NCBI GenBank assembly: GCA_035509275.1 | Contig: DATJLU010000189.1 | Span: forward strand, 1-23,755 | Reading direction: 5' to 3' | From: DAHUYF01 sp035509275 | GTDB lineage: Bacteria; Pseudomonadota; Alphaproteobacteria; ATCC43930; CGMCC-115725 | Length of the DNA: 23,755 nt | In this document: positions 17,068-23,755 of the stretch, piece after piece | Layout: each line of letters starts with the position of its first letter | Numbering within the stretch: the first letter of the stretch is position 1 | Notes under the pieces: model-generated | The model's database searches: none | The model's input: the letters and a program-made list of their open reading frames with translations, nothing else | Told to the model about the DNA's origin: nothing | Program-made: the position numbers and the translations under genes

Positions 17068-18549
17068 TCATCCCTGCGCCGCCACCTGCCGGCGCAGCTC
17101 GTAGCGCAGCACCTTGCCGAGAGCATTCTTCGGCAGCGCCGCGGCGAATACCACATCGCGCGGCTGCTTGAAGCGCGCGATCTTCTCGTGGAAGAGCGCC
17201 AGCACCTCCGCCGCCGCCATCGCGGCGCCCGGGCGCAGCACAATGACGGCGACCGGGACCTCGCCCCAGCGCGGGTCCGGCCGCGCCACCACGGCCGCTT
17301 CGGCGATGCGCGGCTCGGCGAGCAGAATGGCTTCGACCTCGGCGGGATAGATGTTCTCGCCGCCGGCGATGATCACGTCGTGCTTGCGCTCGTCGATAAA
17401 GTAATACCCGCGCTCATCGACATGGCCGATATCGCCGGTGTGGAACCAGCCGTCGCGGAGCGCGGCGGCGCTGGCCTCCGGGTTGCGCCAATAGAAGCTC
17501 ATCACATTGGGGCCGCGGACCAGGATCTCGCCGCGCGCGCCGCGCGGCACGTCTCTGCCCTCGCCATCGACGATGCGCGCGGCGCAATGCAGCGCCGGCT
17601 TGCCGCACGAGCCGACCGAGAGAAAGGCGTCGCGCGGCGTCTGATAGATCGCGATCGGCGCCGTTTCGGTCGAGCCATAGACCTGGATCACCGGCACGCC
17701 GCGCGCGTGAATCGCCTCGATCAGCGGCGTCGGCACGATCGAAGAGCCGGTGGTGATCGCGCGCAGACAGGAGAGATCGGTCTGGGCCCAAGCGGGATGG
17801 GCGATCAGCGCCGCCAGCTGTGCCGGCACCAGCACGGCGAGGCTCGGCCGCCGCTCGGCGATCGCGGTCAGGGTCGCATCGGCATCGAAGCGCGGATGCA
17901 AGGTCACGCTCGCGCCGGCATGGAGCGCCGGCAGGGTCTGGATGTTGAGGCCGCCGACATGAAACATGGGCAAGGTCGTCAGCACGTGATCGGCGCTGGT
18001 GAGGTCGTGCATCACCGTGCTGTTGACCGCGTTCCACAGCAGCGCCTCCTGCGTCAGCACCGCGCCTTTGGGCCGCCCGGTGGTGCCGGAGGTGTAGACG
18101 ATGAGCAGCGGCAGCGCATAGGACGCGGCCGGATCCGCCTCGCGCTCGGACGCCGCCGGCAGCGCGGCCGCGAGCGCGTCGAGGGACAGCGTCCGCGCCG
18201 CGCCCAGCCGCGCCGCCGCTTGCGCGAAGCCGGCATCGTGGACCAGCAGCTTGGGCTCGGCATCGGCGATGACGACGCGATGCTCCGGCGCGGCGAGGCG
18301 CCAGTTGAGCGGCACCAGCATCGCCCCCAACCGGGCGCAAGCGAACAACAGCACCAGGAACAGCGGGCTGTTATAGCCGAGATGAGCGATTGGGTCGCCG
18401 CGGCCGATGCCCTGCGCCGCGAGCGCGCCGGCGAGCTGGCGCATCTGCCGCGCCAGCGCCGCCCAGGAATAATCGCTGCCCTCGAAATGGATCGCGCTGC
18501 GATCGGGGGTGAAATCGGCGCGGCGCTCGAGCCAGGAGGAGAGGTCCAT
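17068..18549 (-). CDS. Acyl-CoA ligase (AMP-forming)
   Basis: A 493-residue adenylate-forming enzyme that would join a carboxylic acid to CoA through an acyl-AMP. It shows the A3 loop YTSGTTGRPKG (152-162), the A5 motif YGSTE (291-295), GWFHTGD (367-373), the hinge region ERKHDVIIAGGENIYPAEVE (387-406) and the catalytic Lys479 in PKNALGK. Length is slightly below the 500-550 of long-chain ligases and fits medium-chain or aryl-acid ligases. It starts 12 bases after the flavoprotein gene, implying co-transcription. The substrate acid is unknown; the neighbours suggest a catabolic intermediate. Confidence 0.92.
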   Translation of the reverse strand: MDLSSWLERRADFTPDRSAIHFEGSDYSWAALARQMRQLAGALAAQGIGRGDPIAHLGYNSPLFLVLLFACARLGAMLVPLNWRLAAPEHRVVIADAEPKLLVHDAGFAQAAARLGAARTLSLDALAAALPAASEREADPAASYALPLLIVYTSGTTGRPKGAVLTQEALLWNAVNSTVMHDLTSADHVLTTLPMFHVGGLNIQTLPALHAGASVTLHPRFDADATLTAIAERRPSLAVLVPAQLAALIAHPAWAQTDLSCLRAITTGSSIVPTPLIEAIHARGVPVIQVYGSTETAPIAIYQTPRDAFLSVGSCGKPALHCAARIVDGEGRDVPRGARGEILVRGPNVMSFYWRNPEASAAALRDGWFHTGDIGHVDERGYYFIDERKHDVIIAGGENIYPAEVEAILLAEPRIAEAAVVARPDPRWGEVPVAVIVLRPGAAMAAAEVLALFHEKIARFKQPRDVVFAAALPKNALGKVLRYELRRQVAAQG

Positions 18550-18561
18550 GGCCGGCCGCGC

Positions 18562-19764
18562 TCACTCGTCTTTCTCGCCGGGCTCGTACAGGCTCTCGCG
18601 GCCGAGCCGGTCGAGGCAGAGCTCCGCCGTCCACGGCAGCATCAGCGAGCCGCAGCGGCTGTCGCGATAGAGCCGCTCCAGCGGCAGCGACTTCAGCATC
18701 GCCTGGCCGCCGCAGGTGCGGAGGGCGAGGCGGCAGAGCTCATTGGCATTTTCCATGATGGTGTATTGCGCGGCATAGGCGCGCAGCCGCTCCGCTTTGC
18801 TCGGATCGATGCGCGCCTCGGCGATCGCCTGCTCAAACAGCGCCCGCGTCTGCTGCAACCGCACGAACATCTCCGCCACCGCGATCTGCTTGGTCGGGTA
18901 CATGCGTCGCTTCACCGTCACGCCCGGCAGCTCGCCGCGGAGATAGGCAACGGTGAAATCATAGGCGGCCTGCGCGATGCCCATGTAAGTGGGCGCCAGG
19001 GTCAGGAACATATGCGGCCAGCGCGACGCTGCCTGGAAATAGATGCCGGGCGGCATCAGCTCGGCCGCCTCCGGCACGAACACGTCTTTCAGCAGCAAGG
19101 TGCGCGACACGGTGCCGCGCATGCCGAGCGGGTCCCAATCGCCGACGATCGCGACGCCGTCGGCCTTGGCGGGAACGCCGAGATAGAGCGTGTCGCGCTG
19201 CGAGAGGTTGGGCTTTTCCTCGGTGCAGAGCACGCCGTAATAATCGGCGGCGCCGGCGAGCGAGGCGAAGATCTTCTTGCCGTTGAGGACATAGCCGCCC
19301 GCGACGCGACGCGCCACCGTGCCGAAGGGCGCTTTCCCCGCCGCCGCCGCGCCGCCTTCGGAGAAGGGCTGCGCGTAGATCGCGCCCTCCGCGACGATGC
19401 GGCGGTAATGCTCGGCACGGTGGCGCTCATGGCGCGCGCGCTGCTCGGCGCTCATCTCGAGATCGTCCGCCAGCGCCCCCGTCCACAAGGTCGAGCAGAC
19501 ATGCATGTTGAAGGTGAGCGCGGTCGCGCCGCAATGACGGCCAAGCTCGGCCGAGACCAGGCAATAGGTGGCGAAATCGGCGCCGATGCCGCCATGACGC
19601 TCCGGCACGCAGAGCGCGGTGAGCCCCGCCGCGCGCAGATCGGCATAGTTCTCGAACGGAAAGCTCGCCTCGCGGTCGTACGTGTCGGCGCGCGGCGCAA
19701 AGCGCTCGCGTCCGAGCTTGCCGGCGAGCGCGAGGAGGTTCTCCTGCTTGTCGCTGAGCCTCAT
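18562..19764 (-). CDS. Acyl-CoA-dehydrogenase-fold flavoprotein
   Basis: A 400-residue member of the acyl-CoA dehydrogenase superfamily. The N-terminal helical domain (VPERHGGIGADFATYCLVSAEL, about 54-75), the beta-domain (IYAQPFSEGG, then GYVLNGKKIFAS) and the C-terminal helical domain (CGGQAMLKSLPLERLYRDSR) are in order. By eye, the position of the usual catalytic Glu after RDSR holds Leu (GSLMLPWTAE where IYEGT is usual), and the alternative position used by isovaleryl-CoA dehydrogenase holds Met (WPHMFLTLA). It may therefore be a flavin monooxygenase-type or otherwise altered member. The start at 19764 shares ATGA with the upstream hydrolase gene. Confidence 0.85.
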   Translation of the reverse strand: MRLSDKQENLLALAGKLGRERFAPRADTYDREASFPFENYADLRAAGLTALCVPERHGGIGADFATYCLVSAELGRHCGATALTFNMHVCSTLWTGALADDLEMSAEQRARHERHRAEHYRRIVAEGAIYAQPFSEGGAAAAGKAPFGTVARRVAGGYVLNGKKIFASLAGAADYYGVLCTEEKPNLSQRDTLYLGVPAKADGVAIVGDWDPLGMRGTVSRTLLLKDVFVPEAAELMPPGIYFQAASRWPHMFLTLAPTYMGIAQAAYDFTVAYLRGELPGVTVKRRMYPTKQIAVAEMFVRLQQTRALFEQAIAEARIDPSKAERLRAYAAQYTIMENANELCRLALRTCGGQAMLKSLPLERLYRDSRCGSLMLPWTAELCLDRLGRESLYEPGEKDE

Positions 19765-20567
19765 CGGCACTGCTCGCGCAGGAATCCCAGTACCGCCGCG
19801 TTGAAGCGCTGCGGCTGCTCCAGATTGGCGAGATGCCCGCAATCGGGGATGATGGTAAGCGCCGCGTGCTTGATGCGCTGCGCCATGCCGCGCGCGACAT
19901 CGGGCGGCGTCAGCCGGTCATCGGCGCCGACCAGGATGTGCACCGGCACGCGGATGCCGTCGAGATCGGGAACGCGCTCATTGAGGAACGACGCCTCGAT
20001 CGTCTTCAGATAGGATTGCGTATGGAGCGCGGCCATGCTGTCGACGAGGCGCTGCAGCACCTCCGGCGGCGCTTTGGGACCGATCAGCGTCTTGGCGACC
20101 TCGGGCGCCATCTCCGCCGGCGTCTTGCCGGCGCGCAGCGGCTCCTGGCGCAAGCGGATGAACTCGCGCCGCTTCTCGGCCGGCATCTGCGCCAGCCCCG
20201 GCTGCGTGTCGCACAGCGTCAGGCTCGCCACCCGCTCGGGATGGCGGTCGTGAAAATCCAGGGCGATGCGCCCGCCCATGGAAAGGCCGCAGAGATGCGC
20301 GCGCTCGGCCTTGAAGTGATCGAGGACGCGCCGCAGATCGGCGCTGAAATCGCCGAAGTCGAGCGCGCCGTCGTAATCGTCGCTCGCGCCATAGCCGCGC
20401 GCATCCCAGGCGGCGGCGGTGAAGTCGCCGGCGAAAACCGGCAGCTGATCGCGCCAATTGCCGCGATTGCCGCCGATGCCGTGCAGGAAGAGGAGCAAGG
20501 GTCCCTGCCCCGCCACATCGACCGCGATGCGCGGGCGCGGCTCGATCCGGATCGTCGCCAACGTCAC
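19761..20567 (-). CDS. Alpha/beta hydrolase, enol-lactonase or deformylase type
   Basis: A 268-residue alpha/beta hydrolase. It has the oxyanion segment FLHGIGG (27-33), nucleophile Ser96 in GLSMGG, Asp216/217 in VGADDRLTPP and His245 in DCGHLANLEQP. Sequence style resembles 3-oxoadipate enol-lactonase. Asp120 (LCDTQPG), 24 residues after the nucleophile, also matches the place of the acid residue I recall for N-formylmaleamate deformylase NicD. The start is taken as GTG at 20567 because no ATG lies between there and the upstream stop region and the homology begins at once; GAGAGG lies about 12 bases before it. It is divergent from a NicX-like gene, which favours a deformylase or ring-product hydrolase, but this is inference. 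Confidence 0.85.
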   Translation of the reverse strand: MTLATIRIEPRPRIAVDVAGQGPLLLFLHGIGGNRGNWRDQLPVFAGDFTAAAWDARGYGASDDYDGALDFGDFSADLRRVLDHFKAERAHLCGLSMGGRIALDFHDRHPERVASLTLCDTQPGLAQMPAEKRREFIRLRQEPLRAGKTPAEMAPEVAKTLIGPKAPPEVLQRLVDSMAALHTQSYLKTIEASFLNERVPDLDGIRVPVHILVGADDRLTPPDVARGMAQRIKHAALTIIPDCGHLANLEQPQRFNAAVLGFLREQCR

Positions 20568-20625
20568 CAAAATTGACCGCCTCTCTCGTTGCGTGCCAGC
20601 ATATCGAAGACACCAGGAGGCAACA

Positions 20626-21672
20626 ATGTCGAGCGCTATCGAAGCCAAATGGGTGAGCTGCTTCCGCCGCGCCTTCGAGCTGTCGGGCATCGGCACGGGC
20701 ACGCTCGTCGCCATCCTGTCCGAGACGCTGTCGCGCGCGGTCAACGTCAAGCTCGCCGAGCTCGCCCTCATCGAGCTCGGCGCGCGCGCCTTCCACGTCA
20801 CCATGCCGACGCCGCCGCAAGCGGCACCCGTGCCGGTGCGCTCGACCGGCGCCTCCGAGGCGCTGCAGCGCAACCCGGCCGTGGTCCGCGCTCTCTCCGA
20901 GTGCGAGATCGTCATCGACTGCACTGTGGAAGGGCTGCTGCACGCGCCCGAAACGCCGGAGCTGTTGGCCGCGGGAACCCGCATCTTCATGATCAGCAAC
21001 GAGCACCCGGAGATCCTCGAGCGGCTGATGCCGGATCCGGCGCTGCAGCCGCGCGTCGCGACCGCGATGGAAATGCTGCGCCAGGCGCGGCAGATGCGGG
21101 TGACCTCGGCGGCGGGCACCGATCTTGCGATCGAGGTCGCCGGCGCACCGGTGCGCGGCAATGCCGGCTATCTCGACGCCGCCGCCAAGGTCGCCTATTG
21201 GCCCGGCGGCTTGTGCCTGTGCTTTCCCAAGGCCGGGACGGTGAACGGCACCCTGGTGATGGCGCCGGGCGACGTCAACCTCACCTTCAAGCGCTATCTG
21301 GAGACGCCGATCCGCCTCAGCATCGAGCGCGACTATGTCACGGCGATCGACGGCGACGGCCTCGATGCCGAGCTCATGCGCAGCTACATCGCCGCCTGGG
21401 AAGAGCGCGATGCTTATGCCGTATCGCATGTCGGCTGGGGCATGAACCCGCGCGCTCGCTGGGACGCGCTCGCGCTCTACGACAAAGCCGATCTCAATGG
21501 CACCGAGCTCCGGGCCTTCGCTGGCAATTTCCTCTATTCGACCGGCGCCAACGAGACCGCCGGCCGCTTCACCCGCGGCCATTTCGATCTGCCGCTGCGC
21601 CACTGCACCATCGCCCTCGACAACGAGCTCATCGTCGACCGCGGCCGACTGCTGCCGCCGCTCGGGGATTAG
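20626..21672 (+). CDS. NicX-like 2,5-dihydroxypyridine dioxygenase homologue
   Basis: A 348-residue protein of the family that joins aminopeptidase T-like (M29-type) proteins and 2,5-dihydroxypyridine 5,6-dioxygenase, which opens a pyridinediol ring using Fe(II) and O2. The NicX iron ligands, His265, His318 and Asp320 in Pseudomonas putida, match His268 (SHVGWG), His319 and Asp321 (GHFDLP) here, and the length is nearly the same as NicX. Other conserved parts are VTSAAGTDL (159-167) and GNFLYSTGANE (300-310). AGGAGG lies 6-7 bases before the ATG. It is alone on its strand, 58 bp from the divergent hydrolase gene, with a TTGACC at 20573 as a possible -35. Substrate could be another N-heterocycle; a peptidase role is less likely. 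Confidence 0.78.
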   Translation: MSSAIEAKWVSCFRRAFELSGIGTGTLVAILSETLSRAVNVKLAELALIELGARAFHVTMPTPPQAAPVPVRSTGASEALQRNPAVVRALSECEIVIDCTVEGLLHAPETPELLAAGTRIFMISNEHPEILERLMPDPALQPRVATAMEMLRQARQMRVTSAAGTDLAIEVAGAPVRGNAGYLDAAAKVAYWPGGLCLCFPKAGTVNGTLVMAPGDVNLTFKRYLETPIRLSIERDYVTAIDGDGLDAELMRSYIAAWEERDAYAVSHVGWGMNPRARWDALALYDKADLNGTELRAFAGNFLYSTGANETAGRFTRGHFDLPLRHCTIALDNELIVDRGRLLPPLGD

Positions 21673-21747
21673 AGGTGACGCTCTGCAGCATGCCGGGCTA
21701 TCACCTCTGGATTCGCCGCGGATAATGGACAGCACGATTGAAGATAG

Positions 21748-21841
21748 ACCACAGAGGCAATGAGACAGTGAGAAGACCAAGGGCATTTTCGCGCGAAGCG
21801 CGCCAGTACTTCTTTCCTCACCGCCTCACCGCCTCTGTGGT
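21748..21841. repeat. Inverted repeat with 11-bp arms in the gap before the LysR gene
   Basis: ACCACAGAGGC (21748-21758) and GCCTCTGTGGT (21831-21841) are perfect inverted arms about 72 bp apart. Between them is a CGCGC-GAA-GCGCG hairpin (near 21791-21803) and further partly complementary purine/pyrimidine stretches (GAGACAGTGAGAAG against CTTCTTTCCTCACC), so the whole can fold as one long imperfect hairpin. It lies between the 3' ends of the NicX-like gene and the LysR gene and could terminate both; it also looks like a dispersed repeat unit. Nothing else is visible in 21673-21916. Confidence 0.6.
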
Positions 21842-21916
21842 GAATCCCTTCCTGCCGCGGGCGTAGCGACAAATGCGATTGTCCTGATCGCTTCTCGAGA
21901 CGAGCCGGGTGCAGCC

Positions 21917-22843
21917 TCAGCGAACGGCGCTGATCGTGCGTGGTTCGGCGACGCCGCTTGACAGCTGCTGCTCGATGAAGCTGGCGAAGGCGTGGGCCTT
22001 GGCGCTGACCTGATGGCGGGTGGGGAACACCGCCCAGAGGTCGACCGGCGGCAGCGACCAGTTCTGCAGGACGGACGTCACCGCGCCGGATTTGAGCTCC
22101 GGCGCAAACAGCCATTCGGAGGCGATGGCGAGGCCCAGCCCGGCAAGCACGCCTTCCCGAACCCCTTCCGCGGCGCTCTCGCGAACGCTGCCCGCAAGGC
22201 TGACCGGGATCTCCGTGCTGCCGTGGCGGAAAGCCCACGTCGCACCGCCCGAGCGCTGATCGTAGATGACCGCCTCATGCGCGCGAAGGTCGGCAGGGCT
22301 TTGCGGCACACCCCGACGCCTGAAATAGGCCGGCGTCGCGATCACGTACCGGGCGCATTGCCCGATCTTTCGCGCCGCGATCGCCGAATCGGCGAGCTGG
22401 CTCAGCCGAAGGCCCATATCGATGCCGGCCTCGATGACGTCGATGTCCCGGTCGTCCAGAATGACATCGACAGCGAGGGAGGGATGGTCCGCAAGAAAGA
22501 TCGGCAGACGCGGCATCACATGGAGTCGCGCAAAGCTGACCGCCGCCGAGAGGCGCAGACGCCCCGAGAGCGTTGCCGCAGCGCCGCGCGCGGCGATCTC
22601 GGCCTCGTCGGCCTCTTCGATTGTTCGCTTGGCATGCTCGTAAAAAGTCTGGCCCGCCTCGGTTGGCGCCGAGCCATGCGTCGAACGAAACAGCAGGCGG
22701 ACGCCCAGCCGATCCTCAAGCTGAGCGACCGTCTTCGACACCGTCGGCTGGCCGACGCGAAGCTGCTTGGCTGCACCGGAGAACGAGCCGGCCTCGACGA
22801 CCCGGACAAAGGTCTCCATCGCGGTCAGACGGTCCAATTGCAT
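21917..22843 (-). CDS. LysR-family transcriptional regulator
   Basis: A 308-residue LysR-type regulator. The N-terminal winged helix-turn-helix reads METFVRVVEAGSFSGAAKQL then RVGQPTVSKTVAQLEDRLGVRLLFRST (about 9-57), followed by a linker helix and a two-lobed effector domain (GRLRLSAAVSFARLHVMPRLP from about 94). The start at 22843 (MQLDRLTAMETF) gives the normal arrangement; an earlier start at 22915 would add 24 residues. It is divergent from the crotonase gene with 282 bases between the starts, the classic layout of a regulator and its target, and a T-N11-A site lies between them. The effector is unknown. Confidence 0.93.
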   Translation of the reverse strand: MQLDRLTAMETFVRVVEAGSFSGAAKQLRVGQPTVSKTVAQLEDRLGVRLLFRSTHGSAPTEAGQTFYEHAKRTIEEADEAEIAARGAAATLSGRLRLSAAVSFARLHVMPRLPIFLADHPSLAVDVILDDRDIDVIEAGIDMGLRLSQLADSAIAARKIGQCARYVIATPAYFRRRGVPQSPADLRAHEAVIYDQRSGGATWAFRHGSTEIPVSLAGSVRESAAEGVREGVLAGLGLAIASEWLFAPELKSGAVTSVLQNWSLPPVDLWAVFPTRHQVSAKAHAFASFIEQQLSSGVAEPRTISAVR

Positions 22844-22950
22844 TCCCGCCGGGACTGAAGATACTGCTCCGCCGAAGTTATCATGAACCGGCTGATGGCG
22901 CGATCGGGCGGGCACATTCGAGGCGCGCGCACTCGTCGCGATCCCTGATT

Positions 22951-22965
22951 ATTCCTTCTGCGAAT
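22951..22965. promoter_or_regulatory. Possible LysR-type operator (T-N11-A dyad)
   Basis: ATTC-CTTCTGC-GAAT is a perfect 4-bp dyad with a 7-base spacer and contains the T-N11-A pattern of LysR-type regulator sites. It lies 108 bases upstream of the LysR start and about 160 bases upstream of the crotonase start. The match is short and could arise by chance; position is the main support. No convincing -35/-10 pair was found in 22844-23125. Confidence 0.4.
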
Positions 22966-23125
22966 GAACGTTATGTCACTTGTCCGGCTTCCGCAATCCG
23001 CGGGAGCGCGCGATTCTTTGCGAGGTCTCCGATCAGCGCGGTGGGTTTGGGCTTCCTGATCGCGGACGAGCCGGACAGAGAGCCAAAGAGCGCGGCGCGA
23101 TGTCGCTTCATTGCAGGAGGTTTCG

Positions 23126-23755
23126 ATGAGCCGCTTTGACACCTATCGCAACAGTTTCGCCAATGCACGCCTCGTCCGATCGAAATCCGGCGTTCTCGAA
23201 GTGGCCCTTCACAGCAATGGCGGCACGCTGGTCTTCAACGGGCACACGCATGAGCAGTTCGTCGATCTCTTCCACGCGATCGGCTCCGATCCCGAGAACC
23301 GGGTTGTCATCCTGACCGGGAGTGGCGACGCCTTCATGGAGCAGATCGCGCTCGACGGCTTCGACTTCTTTACGCCCCAAGGCTACGACAAGATTTATCG
23401 CGAGGGCAAAAAAGTCTTGATGAATCTTCTCGACATCGAGGTGCCGCTCATCGCCGCGGTGAATGGCCCGGTGCGGTTGCATTCGGAATATCTCCTGCTC
23501 GCCGACATTGTTCTCGCCACCCCTTCGACGCTGTTTCAGGACAAGCCGCATTTCGAGTTCGGCATCGTCTCCGGTGACGGCGTCCAGCTGCTCTGGCAGG
23601 AGGCGATCGGCACCATACGCGGGCGCTATTTCATTCTGACGCGGCAGGAGCTCGATGCCGCGACGGCCAAGGAATGGGGGGCGGTCAACGAAATCGTGCC
23701 GGCCGGGCAGCTCCTGCCGCGCGCCCGCGAGATCGCGGAAGGGCTGGCGAAGCTG
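23126..23755 (+). CDS. Crotonase-fold beta-diketone hydrolase (6-oxocamphor hydrolase-like), 5' part
   Basis: The first 210 codons of an enoyl-CoA hydratase/isomerase superfamily gene that runs off the right edge. Segments VVILTGSG (60-67), IEVPLIAAVNGPV (104-116), FQDKPHFEFGIVSGDG (137-152) and GRYFILTRQELDA (166-178) resemble 6-oxocamphor hydrolase, which cleaves a C-C bond in cyclic beta-diketones without CoA. The catalytic residues of that enzyme, His122, His145 and Asp154, correspond to His119, His142 and Asp151 here; the fourth (Glu244) is beyond the edge. AGGAGG lies 5 bases before the ATG. The divergent LysR gene probably regulates it. An ordinary enoyl-CoA hydratase is less likely, as these residues are not part of that active site. 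Confidence 0.8.
   Translation, partial: MSRFDTYRNSFANARLVRSKSGVLEVALHSNGGTLVFNGHTHEQFVDLFHAIGSDPENRVVILTGSGDAFMEQIALDGFDFFTPQGYDKIYREGKKVLMNLLDIEVPLIAAVNGPVRLHSEYLLLADIVLATPSTLFQDKPHFEFGIVSGDGVQLLWQEAIGTIRGRYFILTRQELDAATAKEWGAVNEIVPAGQLLPRAREIAEGLAKL

Noticed and set aside
15646..20013. A very long plus-strand open frame (over 1,400 codons).
   Set aside because: It is antisense to the binding protein, ligase, flavoprotein and hydrolase genes. Its translation is Arg/His/Ala-rich low-complexity sequence, as expected opposite high-GC codons, with no recognisable domain.
19978..21786. A minus-strand open frame of about 600 codons over the NicX-like gene.
   Set aside because: It is antisense to the NicX-like gene, which has a strong ribosome-binding site and conserved ligands. 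No motif is found in the antisense frame.

Overview
The window is high-GC DNA with short intergenic gaps and ATGA gene overlaps. Protein families and dispersed palindromic repeats (for example the TTCCCGC-GAAA-GCGGGAA type) suggest an alphaproteobacterium, probably of the Hyphomicrobiales or a neighbouring order; this is inferred from style and content, with no rRNA to confirm it. No tRNA, rRNA, CRISPR array, transposase, integrase or plasmid origin was seen.

Region 1 (1-578): the 3' end of a DUF1045-type gene reads rightward and is followed by a gene-free stretch holding palindromic repeats. Region 2 (579-11199, all minus strand): a complete urea uptake and hydrolysis cluster in the order urtA-urtB-urtC-urtD-urtE-ureD-ureA-ureB-ureC-ureE-ureF-ureG. 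It encodes an ABC urea transporter, the three urease subunits and all four nickel-insertion accessory proteins. Most junctions overlap or are a few bases apart, so it looks like one long transcript starting upstream of urtA. Two palindromic features sit inside it: tandem hairpins between urtA and urtB, and a G-rich palindrome between ureA and ureB.

Region 3 (11200-13347): a 691-bp divergent intergenic region with an exact sigma-54 (-24/-12) element pointing at a beta-barrel outer membrane porin gene. The porin is therefore a good candidate for a nitrogen-regulated outer membrane channel working with the urea system. The porin ends in a large palindrome facing a convergent DUF1614 membrane protein.

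Region 4 (13348-20567, minus strand): a DUF1614 membrane protein, a purple-acid-phosphatase-like metallophosphoesterase, a Tat-type periplasmic binding protein of the LivK family, an acyl-CoA ligase, an acyl-CoA-dehydrogenase-fold flavoprotein that seems to lack the usual catalytic glutamate, and an alpha/beta hydrolase. Divergent from the last, with 58 bp between them, is a homologue of 2,5-dihydroxypyridine 5,6-dioxygenase (NicX) that keeps the His/His-x-Asp iron ligands (20626-21672). The NicX-like and alpha/beta hydrolase pair echoes the NicX/NicD ring-opening and deformylation pair, so this block may be an uncharacterised catabolic system for an N-heterocycle or related acid, with its own binding protein. 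This is the most interesting hypothesis in the window.

Region 5 (21673-23755): a palindromic repeat, a LysR-type regulator (minus), a divergent control region with a T-N11-A site, and the 5' part of a crotonase-fold gene resembling 6-oxocamphor hydrolase, with the catalytic His/His/Asp set present; it runs off the right edge.
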